Shown piece by piece: positions 18,836-28,762 of a DNA stretch of 64,000 nt. The translations under genes and the position numbers were made by a program. Source of the DNA: Selaginella moellendorffii (taxonomy: Eukaryota; Streptophyta; Lycopodiopsida; Selaginellales; Selaginellaceae); assembly GCF_000143415.4 (NCBI RefSeq), contig NW_003314263.1:3916451-3980450 (forward strand), written 5' to 3'. The notes below the pieces were generated by a model. It was given only the letters and a program-made list of their open reading frames with translations, was not told the origin of the DNA and did not search any database. Every line of letters begins with the position of its first letter. Positions within the stretch are counted from its first letter, which is position 1.

Positions 18836-19029
18836 TCATGCGATATTTCAAACGTTCTGGTTTTCGAACCGAGCGTCAAACACTGGTAGAGAGATTTTTG
18901 TGCATGTCTGCAAGTTTAAGTTTTAGAATTTTGTTGCGAAGCAAACAAACGTTTTGGGGAGTCAGTCGTTGACAAGATGCCGAGCCTACCCAGCTTTAGG
19001 GGTCCGTGGCTTTGGTCAGTTGAGGGCTT

Positions 19030-19220
19030 TCAGCCGGACACGATAAAAAGGCCCTGAAAAATTGTGTTTTTACATGCTAAATGTACTGTCGAGGAACATA
19101 CCTTCTTACTACTAACGTAAGGTTCAGTCCTTAGGTTAGAGTGGGTTAAAAAAATGTAATCTTGATCTTGAGTTCCCGCCAAGGTGTCCAACTTTCGTGT
19201 AGCCGAGCCATTCACAAACA
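19030..19220 (+). pseudogene. Captured LEUNIG fragment, WD40 part (left arm)
   Basis: Contains CCGGACACGATAAAAAGG, GTAAGGTTCAGTCC and CTTGAGTTCCCGCCAA, matching 27457-27760 of the intact LEUNIG gene in the same order with internal deletions. Intron sequence (GTGTTTTTA; CCAACT..TCGTGTAGCCGAGC) is included, so the copy came from genomic DNA, not from mRNA. Not coding. Confidence 0.7.
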
Positions 19221-19224
19221 CCAA

Positions 19225-19440
19225 TACTTAATCTCTTGCATCCACCCAGCAGCACCCAGTGATCCCTCCAGGCCAAGTCCCACAGCTGGATCTCATGCTG
19301 TTGAGAGAGCTGCCGCTAGCATCCGCTGCCACAGCCAAATCCACGAGCAACACCACCATGAGCATCACCTCCTGCCCAACCGCCACTAGATCGCATGCTG
19401 CCGCCAGTGCTGCCGCCACGGCCAAATCCCATGCTGCCAC
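19225..19440 (-). pseudogene. Glycine-rich coding fragment of unknown origin
   Basis: On the minus strand a short open stretch reads GGSMGFGRGGSTGGSMRSSG with further Gly/Ser/Arg repeats before a stop. It has the look of a glycine-rich (RGG-like) protein segment. It lies between the two LEUNIG-derived blocks and has only a short counterpart in the right arm (about 20820-20860). The donor gene is not in this window. Confidence 0.35.
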
Positions 19441-19489
19441 CGACTGGTGCCACCCAAGGTCTAAACTCGAATTTTTATAATTTTTCAGA

Positions 19490-19695
19490 ATTCCATTTGA
19501 TTGCTATCAAGGACAACATTTTAAAGTTTGTTTTTCCTCTCATGATTCTCCTACTTACAGTAGTTTGAGCTCTGGAACATGCCAGATGACTATACCACTC
19601 ACGACGGCCTAATTGCGGCCTTAGCGCAGTCTCCAGCGACTGGCATGGTTGCATTGGCGAGCCATGACAAGTGTGTCCATTGAAGTAGAGTGAGA
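19490..19695 (+). pseudogene. Captured LEUNIG 3' end (left arm)
   Basis: Matches 28320-28555 of the intact LEUNIG gene: last intron (TTGCTATCAAG..CTACTTACAG) and the last exon (GAGCTCTGGAACATGC, GCGACTGGCATGGTTGC, GCGAGCCATGACAAGTGTGT). It continues past the stop region (GAAGTAGAGTGAG). Deletions and substitutions make it non-coding. The inverted copy is at 20565-20700. Confidence 0.75.
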
Positions 19696-20109
19696 AGAAG
19701 ACAACAGACTTAAGCTAAGCAAATACCCATTGTTTTCTCTCTTTTTTTCATTCATAGGGCTTCCAGTGTTGAAACTACTACAAAATCACCTGTTATGGCT
19801 TTTGTTTTCCAACACACATCACATACCCAAAGAATATATACTTACTATGAATAACAAAGCCAGATTTTGCCAGGTTACAAGTGGATAGAGCTAATATGTA
19901 ATGTGATGGTTGTTTACAATTTATCAACGAAATCCAGGAAAGTAATCGAGAAAAAGATGAACAAAAACTTCTGGATGTTCGCTGGTGCAACAAAGAGAAG
20001 CTACTTTGAGTGTTCCAGACCCTCTAATTGTAACCATGCCCCACCCGATATTCATACGTTAGCTTTGGCTGCTCGTGCTTGTAGCATGAGCATTGAATAG
20101 AAGCCATAG

Positions 20110-20290
20110 AGATGTGGCAATGCAGATTGCTGGGCTCACCAACAAGGGGAACTTGAAGTCTGGCCTATCATAAATCTTGCACAGCGTTATCTTAGAGAAC
20201 CATTCCCCGCCTCTCACGCACCGGTTCCCATCATCCATGGATGGAAACCAAAGACCTTGGAATATTCTTAGTGTTAAGAATCTTGATTTC
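20110..20290 (+). repeat. Direct repeat copy 1 (in the foldback spacer)
   Basis: Starts GCAGATTGCTGGGCTCACCA and includes GAAGTCTGGCCTATCATAAAT, CATCATCCATGGATG and AGACCTTGGAATATTC. A second copy in the same orientation lies at 22605-22790, just outside the right arm. The minus strand of both reads as a protein-like stretch (RIYDRPDFKFP), so a third captured gene fragment is possible; its source is not in the window. Confidence 0.6.
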
Positions 20291-20564
20291 AGCTGATAAA
20301 TTGTAACAACCAGCGAGTGGGTAGTGTTTTCTCTTACACATTAAGATAATCCTTACATATTAGCTCTGCCCTCCATCTATCCACTTGTAACCTGGCAAAA
20401 TCTGGCTTTGTTATGATCTTTTAAGTTAAGGAAGTCTATATGCGAGTATTTTCTTTGGGTATGTGATGTGTGTTGGAAAACAAAAGCCATAACAGATGAT
20501 TTTGTAGTACTTTCAACACTGGAAGTCCTATGAATGAAACAACAAAAAGAAAACAACTTCTCTC

Positions 20565-20700
20565 ACTCTACTTCAATTGACACACTTGTCATGGCTCGCC
20601 AATGCAACCATGCCAGTCGCTGGAGACTGCGCCAAGGCCGCAATTAGGCCGTCGTGAGTGGTATAGTCATATGGCATGTTCCACAGCTCAAACTGTAGCA
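20565..20700 (-). pseudogene. Captured LEUNIG 3' end (right arm, inverted)
   Basis: Reverse complement of the block at 19560-19695; contains ACTTGTCATGGCTCGCCAA and CGCTGGAGACTGCGCCAAGG. It diverges from the left-arm copy at only a few positions, so the two arms are more like each other than like the donor gene. Confidence 0.7.
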
Positions 20701-21029
20701 GAATCATGAGAGGAAACACAAACGTTAAAATGTTGTCCTTACTAGCAATCACAGTGGAATAAAATTTTATGAAATCTTTTTACAAGTCGCGTAAGGAGTG
20801 GAAGAGGGATTAGCAGGGCGTGGCAGCATGAGATCTAGTGGTGGCGCTTGGGTAGGCTCGGCATCTTGTCAACGACTGACTCCCCAAAACGTTTGTTTGC
20901 TTCAAACATTTGAGCGTGACTCGCAACCAAATTCTAAAACTTAAGCTTGCACACCTGCAGTGTTTGACGCTCGGTTCGAAAACCGGAACGTTTGAAATAT
21001 CGCATGATCCAGAATCCTTGTTTCCCGAT

Positions 21030-21180
21030 TCAGAGCAGCCGATTTGATTCCGCCGGTTTTGGAATGGCTTCCTATGTTGTGTGAAGCACCCGCTGCCTGA
21101 GCTCTCACCTGGAAAGAAACGTTCGCTAGATAGAGATGTTGTAGCGCTCCAGCGTTGGCTTCTTCCGTGGATGTCAGGAG
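21030..21180 (-). pseudogene. Captured ARM-repeat gene fragment (right arm, inverted)
   Basis: Reverse complement of the left-arm fragment at 18668-18835. It includes GAATGGCTTCCTATGTTGTG and GAGCTCTCACCTGGAAAG, which match 39475-39540 of the ARM-repeat gene in direct orientation (GAATGGCTTCGCC..CTTATGTTGTG, GAGCTCTCACCTGAAAAG). Confidence 0.6.
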
Positions 21181-21959
21181 CTCAAAGTTAAAAATGTCAC
21201 AACTGTGAGAAGAGATCGAGAGGATCTAATAAAAAAGAATGAAAAAAGAGTTAACGAGCTCCACAATCTTTCTAGTACAGATTAGCGATGGCTAGGCCGC
21301 CGGCAGCGATCGCAGCGGATAATCCACCGGTTTTTTTTCTAAAGAAGAAGAAATTCCGTCCCTCCAGGGGCATCAGAACTGCTGGCGAAGCTCTGAAAAT
21401 TCCCAAACATGGTATTCGACAAGTCGCTGTGCTGTAACGAGCATCTACCAGAACGTCGCATATGGGAGACGTAGGATCTATGGATCACTGCGATGGCGAG
21501 CTGTTTTTGCTCCAACCAGGCTGAGGCCTCGTCTCTCTCCACCTAGCTGGCAATGATGTGGCATGCTTACATGGCATTTCTCTCTTTCCACTCCAGTCTG
21601 CATCTGTCCGTCAGATGACTGTGGTCTTTCTCGGCTTTTGACCGGCACTTCTTTGACGTCCTGGGGTTTAGAGACATTTTTTTTCATTGTTTGTTCTTGG
21701 TTTGCTTTCATGAAAAAATAAATTGCCATGCTTGGCTTGCTTTTATTTTTAAGTGTTTTTTATTATGATATATAATTTGTTCATGGTGTTATTCCTACTT
21801 TTGTATATATTATTTATTTTATCCATATATGATTTATTAGTTTCTTATAACATTCTTTTATTATTTGTATGTATCTTTTTTTTCTCCATTATTGTTTAAA
21901 GTGGTTTTGGTTCTTCATTTTGATAGTCAATATTGAAATCTCCATGCTGGATTCACAAG

Positions 21960-22460
21960 CATGATCCATGAATCCAGCACAGCTGCAAGCACTCAAAAGA
22001 GTGCTAAAGGTGATGGTGTTCAGCTTATAAGATCCATCCAACCTCATCTCTCAAAACATCTCTAGAGACTCTTCACTTTTTCCATTCTGAATGTAGTAAG
22101 CAAGAATTGAGTTCTAGGATATGATATCATGATGGTTCCATCCACTGATCCTAGAACACTAATACAGAGGCACTCTCCACACTGGACATACATGGAAATT
22201 AATACATTTCCAAGCTTATTCCTAGTGTTCTTACTTGCTGGCATCTCCCAAGATCCAGGAGAGAAGAGACTTGGCTTGTAGTAAATGCTCCATACCTGCA
22301 CAAACATCAATCATTGCTAGTCATTGATTTTGACACCAATTTGATCCATAAGCCTAGAAACTTTAAGAGCTCCCTCACAATTGCCATTCTAGATGTAGGC
22401 CCTAAGCAATGCATTGTAAGTTATGGTATTTCTTTGGCTCATGCTTCAAAAGACCCCATG
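21960..22460 (-). pseudogene. PPR fragment in the right arm (inverted)
   Basis: Reverse complement of 17126-17670: same NTITFSTVLSAC-type PPR motif, the CAAGTAAG/TTGCAG-like junction and the same flanking AT-rich tract. Decayed. Confidence 0.6.
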
Positions 22461-22604
22461 ACTAGATCACAATGATACAAAGTGGTTAGAAAAGTTTATA
22501 AATTATAAACATGTTCATAAATTATAAATACAAAATTTATCTAAATGAATAACCACTGTTAAATGGTAAAATATCCTAGAATATCTAAACATATTCTCTT
22601 ATAA

Positions 22605-22790
22605 CCTGGCAATGCAGATTCCTGGGCTCACCAAGAAGGGGAACTTGAAGTCTGGCCTATCATAAATCCTGCACGGCATTATCTTAGAGAACCATTCCAT
22701 GCCTCTCATGCACCAGTAGGTTCCCATCATCCATGGATGCCTGCTGAGTCCTAAACCAAAGACCTTGGAATATTCTTAGTGTTTAGATTC
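22605..22790 (+). repeat. Direct repeat copy 2
   Basis: Second copy of 20110-20290, slightly longer (it retains CAGTAGGTTCCCATC and GCCTGCTGAGTCCTAAACC, which copy 1 lacks in part). It abuts the outer end of the right arm. Confidence 0.6.
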
Positions 22791-23289
22791 AGCTTTGCAC
22801 TATCCCGTTTTGCATGGAGCATGCAAGAATGCAATTTCCAGTTGGTTAAATTCCAGAAAGTAAAATCGTATCTGCAGAAAATATATGTCTAAGCTCCATA
22901 AATTAGAGCATAAGTACGAGAATCTAGTATGTGTAAGCTGAATTCATGGATCCAAGTCGCTTAGAACACAAGTGGAGAAGTGGAGTATGTTTGTTTCTTT
23001 TTACATCTTTTGCAACCTTAAGATCATATTAGCAAAGAGTTTTCACTGCCAGCGATATGGAAGAAGTGGAGCTACGATGTCACGATGATCAAGAGAACCA
23101 TATAGTAGAGCACAGAGCAAATAATAGATTGGACACTCACAGGAGTAGCTTACGTTCCTAACTAATTACATATTGGGTCTCCTTTTTAAATCCTTAGTGA
23201 TGATCAGGAGATTGGAAAAGATGCTTTTTTCCACAAATTATACTAATTTGAGTTAAGAGTGCTTAAGATTTTAACCCCGTAAAATATTC
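22791..23289. other. Intergenic, no gene seen
   Basis: About 500 bp between the direct repeat and the next mosaic block. I find no coding signal or repeat. Confidence 0.4.
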
Positions 23290-24350
23290 TAGGAGATGGC
23301 CGACATATTTGAGCGTGGCAGGAAGGGGTGAGCCCAGCAATCTGCGATTGCCAGGTGATTCTCAAACTCCGCAAGTACTATCCAACGAGCAGCCAAACCT
23401 TACATATAAATATCGGGTGGAGCATGGTTACAATTAGAGGGTCTGGACACTCAAAGCAGTGTCTCTTCCAGCCGATAGGAGCATTCTTTCGTAGAAATCT
23501 TCGTGCTCACCATCTTTTTCTGAACGCGCAAAGAATTAAAGAACCACTTTCTTGTGCCACACTCTGCACCTAAAGAGATCCTTTTTTTTAATTTGGCAGA
23601 GCTCGATAATTCCAGCGAGCTCCGGCGAAAGAAGCCTAGCTTGAGCATTCCCAGCGCTTGTTTGAGCGAACGAATTGATCAATTGCTAGGGAAACATAGA
23701 ACGAGCTCCACATTCTGTCTCTCATAGCACAGATTGAGAATCACATCCGCTGCGGTCGCTGCTGGCAACGTTACCTTGGCGGCGGCGATTCTGGTAAGCA
23801 AACCTTTCTTCTCTAATGTCTCAGTAGTGACATTAGCTGACATCCGCACGGAAGAAGCCAACGCTGCGGGAGCGCGACAGAGCATCTGTTTCCACCCGAC
23901 CAGATCTCTTGAGTAGAACTTTCAAGGTTCCTCCTTTAAAACTCTACCTAAGCGTCCCATGTGAGAGCCCCAGCAGCGGGTTCCACAACTTATGCTCCGC
24001 GAAAGCCATTTCTTAAGATCATTTCTTAAGAGTTGGATCATACTCGAAATCTCTCTGAGATGTTTTGAAAACGTCTGGAGAGAATGAATTGTTACGCGCT
24101 AAAGCTGATAAGAACAGGGCGCAAGCATTTATGTAGGAATGACTCTGATCGTTGACATTGCATCAGCTGATGGTTTTGTTCTCGCGCTTGAAGCTCAAAT
24201 TTTTTACGTTTTGGCGCGGTCAACGAGAGTCTGACTGGCAAGACTGCCGAGCCTACCCAGCTTTGGCAAGATATCCCCAAATGGCCTTGCCGGACCTCCC
24301 CGGTGTGGTAGGTCCGTGACCGAGCCTGCGTGCCTTGCAGAAAGAAGCAC
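23290..24350. mobile_element. Third mosaic block with rearranged ARM-gene fragments
   Basis: Contains (i) 23385-23460, reverse complement of the foldback spacer 20000-20075; (ii) 23695-23790, matching 39826-39905 of the ARM-repeat gene in the same strand sense (minus-strand reading VILNLCYERQNVELVL); (iii) 23850-23905, matching the opposite strand of 39675-39725 (plus-strand reading NAAGARQSICFHP); (iv) 24035-24070, similar to 39355-39385; (v) 24240-24310, similar to 18975-19015. Two fragments of one donor gene in opposite orientation show internal rearrangement. No frame is intact. Confidence 0.6.
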
Positions 24351-24633
24351 ACACTTAAACACTCTATAGCTCGAACACTCCTTGTTTTGCAAGCTCGTGG
24401 CTATGGCGGATCCATGGACGCGAGCGCTATCGAGCAGGGGCGCCTAAAGATCTCGGTTCCAAGGTCAGTGCTCTTCCTGCCCCCTGCATTCTCTCTCGGC
24501 AGAGGTGATTGCGCAGCTCAGGGTTTTGTGCGAGTCCTAGGAGGATTTTCGCGTGCCACTGCAATGACGAGGGCTTTCATCTGCAGGATAGGCGGATTCT
24601 ATTGCCGGAGTCCTTCGAAAGAGGGGAGGCGCA
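24351..24633 (+). promoter_or_regulatory. 5' flank / likely 5' UTR of LEUNIG
   Basis: GC content rises sharply at about 24400, and a GT..AG pair (GGTCAGTGC at about 24460, TCTGCAG at 24585) suggests a 5' UTR intron. No convincing TATA box was found. Confidence 0.3.
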
Positions 24634-27600
24634 ATGGCGCAAAGTAACTGGGAAGCCGATAAGATGTAAGCGTTTGGATTTCTTTTTGTCCTTCTCGTTG
24701 TTTGAGTAAGATTGGGATTGGCAGGCTCGATGTTTATATACACGACTATCTTGTGAAGAAAAACCTCCAGGCCTCTGCCAAGGCCTTTCAGACAGAGGGC
24801 AAAGTTTCTGGCGATCCTGTCGGTAAGAGCTCCTCTCCGTAGAGATTCTTGTCCTCATAGGAGTTCCATTGCTCCTTTTTTTCCCTTTTTTTTTCGATGC
24901 AGCGATTGATGCTCCTGGTGGTTTTTTGTTCGAGTGGTGGTCCGTGTTCTGGGACATTTTCATTGCTCGTACGAATGAAAAGCACTCAGAGGTGGCTGCT
25001 TCATATATCGAGGTAAGCTTTTCCTCTTCCTATTCATTTTTCTTATTCATCACCCCTTGTGCTACAGACTCAGCAACTCAAGGCGAGAGAACAACAGCAG
25101 CAACACCAGCATCTTCAGCACCAGCAGCAACAGCAGCAAATTCAGCAGCAGCAGCACCAGCAGCAGCACCAACAACAATTACAACAAAGTCAGCAGCAGC
25201 AGCAACAGCAGCAGCAGTTGCAGCAAAGTCAGCAGCAGCAGCAGCAGCAACAACAACAGCTGCAGCAAAACCAGCAGCAACACCAGCAACAGCAGCAGCA
25301 CCAGCAGCAGCAGCAACACCAGCAGCAACTTCACATGCAGCAGATTCAACTCCTCCAGCGTCAAGCCCAGCAGCAGCAGCAACCTCGGAGGGATCTGGCC
25401 ATAAACGCTGCTGCAAACGGCATGGGTGGTGATTCACTCCCCCCAACTGCGAATGCAATGGCAACCAAAATCTACGAGGAGCGTCTCAAGCATCCACACC
25501 AACGTGACACTCTCGAAGATATTAAGGTCTGTTCAGTTGCCGTGACCCAAGGGACGCATTCTGACTGGGGGTCTTTGCAGAGATACGGAGAGCCTCCGGG
25601 ACAGCTTTTGGATCCAAGCCCGACAAGTCTGCTTAAAGGAGCGCCGACTCCTGGCCAGCCGTCTGGGTAAATGATCTTTTTTCTTTGATGTCATTACGTT
25701 TTCAAACTCTGGAAATGGACAGGCCTTTACTTCCAGCTAGTGCTGCTGGATTGCAACAAGTTCAGAACAGGCCTCAGCTCTCTGGAGTCTCTCAGGTACG
25801 TGTTCTGGTCTTCTAGTCTCTGTCCGGCTCATTCGTTTTTTACACAAAACAGGACAGCAAGAGCGACGGCAACGTAGTTTTGAATCAAAGATCACCTGCA
25901 CCGGATCCTTCCATGTTTGGGCATGCCAAGCCAAACCTTCTTAGTCCAGGTATGCTCTTGACTTTAAGAGTGCGCTTGAGTTGACGTTTTAACTATCGGC
26001 AGGAGTCAATCAAGGAGGAAATGCAATGTCATTGAAAGGCTGGTCATTAGCTGTAAGTGCAATCGACACGGAAGTATTTGTTGTTTGACGTTGGTGTCTT
26101 GCGCTGCTCAGGGAATGGATCAGCTTCGCCCGACGCTAGTGCAAAATCAGAAGCCGTCTTTGCAGGCTTCTCAAGCATATCATATACTGAGTCCTCAGCA
26201 CCAGCACTTACTGCTTCAGGCTCAGGCGCAAGGAAGCTTGCCTTCGTCCAATTCCGCTCTCCTTGGTGACGTAGACGGGAGAAGGTTTCGCATGCTTCTC
26301 AGTCGGAATCAAAACCAAATGGGCAAAGATGGTCAAGCTGGTCTCAGCGAGGTCGGATCACCTATGCAGGCTGCAACACTCCTGCCTCGTGGTAATCCAC
26401 AGGATCAGGGGGAGATGCTGATGAAGGTACTATCTTCATTTTTCACTCATGGAGCTTGAAGTGTTTCTTTTCATTTTTTGGCAGATGAAAATGGCCCAGT
26501 CGCAGCAAGCTCAAAGTGGCCAACAGCCACAGCCACCACAGTCTTCTCAACAAGGGCAGCAAGCGCAGCAGCAACCGGCAACGCCACAACAGCAGCAGCA
26601 GCAGCAGCAACAACTACAACAAGAGAGAATGGGTGTTGTTGGAGTTGATGGTGCGCTGTCCAACTCCTTTAGGGGAACCGGCGACCAGGTTTATAGCGGC
26701 ATGGAGCCGAGTCCCAGTACGAATAGCACAGGGACTGGAAAGGTGAAAGTGAGATATAATTTGTAGCGTCAACGTTCTTACGTTTCTTCGTTTTATTTCC
26801 TTTTCGTCTACAGGTTGCTGCTAAAGGTCCCAGTGGCCGAAAACGGAAGCAACCGGCGTCATCCTCTGGTCCAGCTAATAGTACGGGTACAGCGAACACG
26901 GCGGGTCCGAATTCCCCATCGTCTCCATCAACACATACGCCTGGCGATGTCATTTCCATGGCGGGAGCTTTACAACAAAATGGAAACATCTCCAAGTCGC
27001 TTATGATGTACGGGTCAGATGGAGCTGGGACGCTTGCTTCGCCTACAAACCAGCTGGTAAGAACTATATGCTGTAAGCTGCAATAGGATGGTTTTTTCCT
27101 GATTTTCTCTGTAATGGCTTTTTTGTCAAGGGTCTGAGTGGTGGAAATTGAAGTTGCAGGCTGATATTGACCGCTTCGGCGAAGATCCGTCGCTGGATGA
27201 TAACGTCGAGTCCTTTTTATCGCACGACGACGCAGATCATCGCGATGGCTTGTTTGGAAGCAGCAAACAGAGCCCTGCCATGGATGTGAGCAAAGGCACA
27301 TATCTATTTCGATAAATGCATTTCGATAGAATTTCTCCTCTTACTGTTGGTTTGAATTCATTGACCAGGTTTTCTTAGCGAAGTAGGTTGCTTGCGAGCA
27401 AGTACGAGCAAGGTTGTCTGTTGCCATTTCTCGTCCGACGGGAAACTTCTTGCAAGCGCCGGACACGATAAAAAGGTCTGGAAAAAAATGTGTTTTTAAG
27501 TCAATGCCGTATGCTAATTGTTCTCTTGGCAGGCTGTTCTCTGGAATATGGACACTCTAAAGCTCAAGAGTACCCTCGAGGAGCACACCTTTCTTATTAC

Positions 27601-28547
27601 TGACGTAAGGTTCAGTCCAAACTCCACGCGCCTGGCGACCTCGTCATTTGATAAGACCGTGAGAGTGTGGGATGCAGACAATGTAAGTCTTGAGCTTGAG
27701 TTCCCGCCAACCGAATCATGCGGACTAATTCTTGTCCAACTCTCGTGTAGCCGAGCTATTCCTTGAGAACGTTCACCGGCCATCAGACGTCGGTTATGTC
27801 GCTTGACTTCCATCCCGTGAACGAGGACCTGCTGTGTTCTTGCGACGGAGATAGCGAGATACGCTACTGGAGTGTGAGCCAAGGCGTTTGCACCAGAGTC
27901 TTCAAGGTTTGTCTGTCTCTTTGCGAAGCACGGTGCTGATGCGTGATAAGTTGCAGGGTGGTATGGCGCAGACGAGGTTCCAGCCAAGAGTCGGAAGGTT
28001 ATTGGCGGCAGCTGCCGAGAATGTGGTCTCTATTTTTGATGTGGATACCGAGACTTGTGTACATTCCTTACAGGTAGGCACGTCTTCTGTGGTAATCTTT
28101 GCTCAAATCTTTTTCTTTTCTGGCAGCGACACACGAAGCCGGTACACTCGGTGTGCTGGGACGCTACTGGCGACTACGTCGCTTCGGTCAGTGAAGATTC
28201 GGTTCGAGTATGGGCACTAAATGGAAGCGATGGCGATTGCATCCACGAGCTGAACTGCAACGGGAACAAGTTCCACTCTTGTGTGTTCCACCCCAAGTTA
28301 CCGACTTTGCTGGTCATCGGTTGCTATCAAGTACGGCAGTTTAAAGTTTATTTTTTTCCTCGTTTTGTGTGTGTCTTGATGTTCATGGTTCTTCTACTTG
28401 CAGTCGCTTGAGCTCTGGAACATGCAAGAGAACAAGACCATGACTATACCCGCTCATGACGGCCTGATCGCGGCCTTGGCACAATCTCCAGCGACTGGCA
28501 TGGTTGCGTCGGCGAGCCATGACAAGTGTGTCAGGCTGTGGAAGTAG
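24634..28547 (+). CDS. LUG: LEUNIG-type transcriptional co-repressor (Gro/Tup1 family)
   Basis: Start ATG at 24634 gives [11 protein letters not shown], with the Met split by an intron (AT|GTAAGC..GGCAG|G). The LUFS domain (LisH) follows: [71 protein letters not shown]. Next is a long Gln-rich region (25075-25390 and 26500-26620), then a Ser/Pro/Gly-rich linker with basic [11 protein letters not shown]. Seven WD40 repeats end the protein ([50 protein letters not shown] then TAG). LEUNIG recruits histone deacetylases through SEUSS-like adaptors and represses floral, embryo and defence genes in angiosperms; in a lycophyte the targets are unknown. About 15 short introns. Fragments of its last exons are present in the foldback at 19.0-19.7 kb. 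It may equally be called LEUNIG_HOMOLOG-like. Confidence 0.93.
25075..25390 (+). repeat. CAG/CAA repeat coding polyglutamine in LEUNIG
   Basis: Imperfect trinucleotide tract of CAG and CAA with scattered CAC, encoding a Gln-rich run broken by His and Leu. The mix of CAG and CAA would limit slippage. The Ala, Ser and Leu homopolymer frames seen here in other frames are shadows. Confidence 0.9.
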
Positions 28548-28762
28548 AATGAGAGAGCCAGAGACAACATGAATAGCTACAGGGATTCACAAGAATCTCA
28601 AAGCTGTTTATAGAGAAGCACAGATTTGTGACAACAGGTATGAATTCCACAGATTTATATTTCCTATTTCACGGTGGTGTCAGTTGTTTACACGACAACG
28701 AGAAAAGCAAACCAGTTTACAGGAGAAGGCGGGGGCGAGTTTTCGGCTCCTGCTTGCTGCTC

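Larger units (their letters stand above)
17030..22530. mobile_element. Large foldback (inverted-repeat) element with captured gene fragments
   Basis: The left half (17030-19910) and right half (20345-22530) are imperfect reverse complements around a spacer of about 430 bp. Paired blocks read directly: 17040-17700 with 21900-22510; 17830-18010 with 21420-21720; 18390-18950 with 20900-21420; 19490-19910 with 20345-20700. Left-only blocks are about 18010-18390 and most of 18950-19490. The right arm has an insertion of about 100 bp near 21450-21550. The arms carry PPR, ARM-repeat and LEUNIG fragments, listed separately. I see no transposase and no obvious target-site duplication. The structure fits a foldback or Pack-type DNA element, or an inverted segmental duplication. 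Confidence 0.75.

Noticed and set aside
19793-19993. Small secreted-protein-like frame in the foldback
   Set aside because: The sequence lies in the paired arms, has no homologous coding context and is broken in the partner arm.
17030-22530. CRISPR array or ordinary tandem repeat
   Set aside because: Repeats are long, inverted and few, with no regular spacers, and the DNA is plant nuclear.
24869-25432. 187-codon frame with hydrophobic start
   Set aside because: It is LEUNIG exon read in part through introns and then in the Ala frame of the CAG tract.
25057-25464. Poly-Ser/Asn, poly-Ala and poly-Leu frames
   Set aside because: They are the other frames of the CAG/CAA tract of LEUNIG; only the Gln frame continues into flanking LEUNIG domains.
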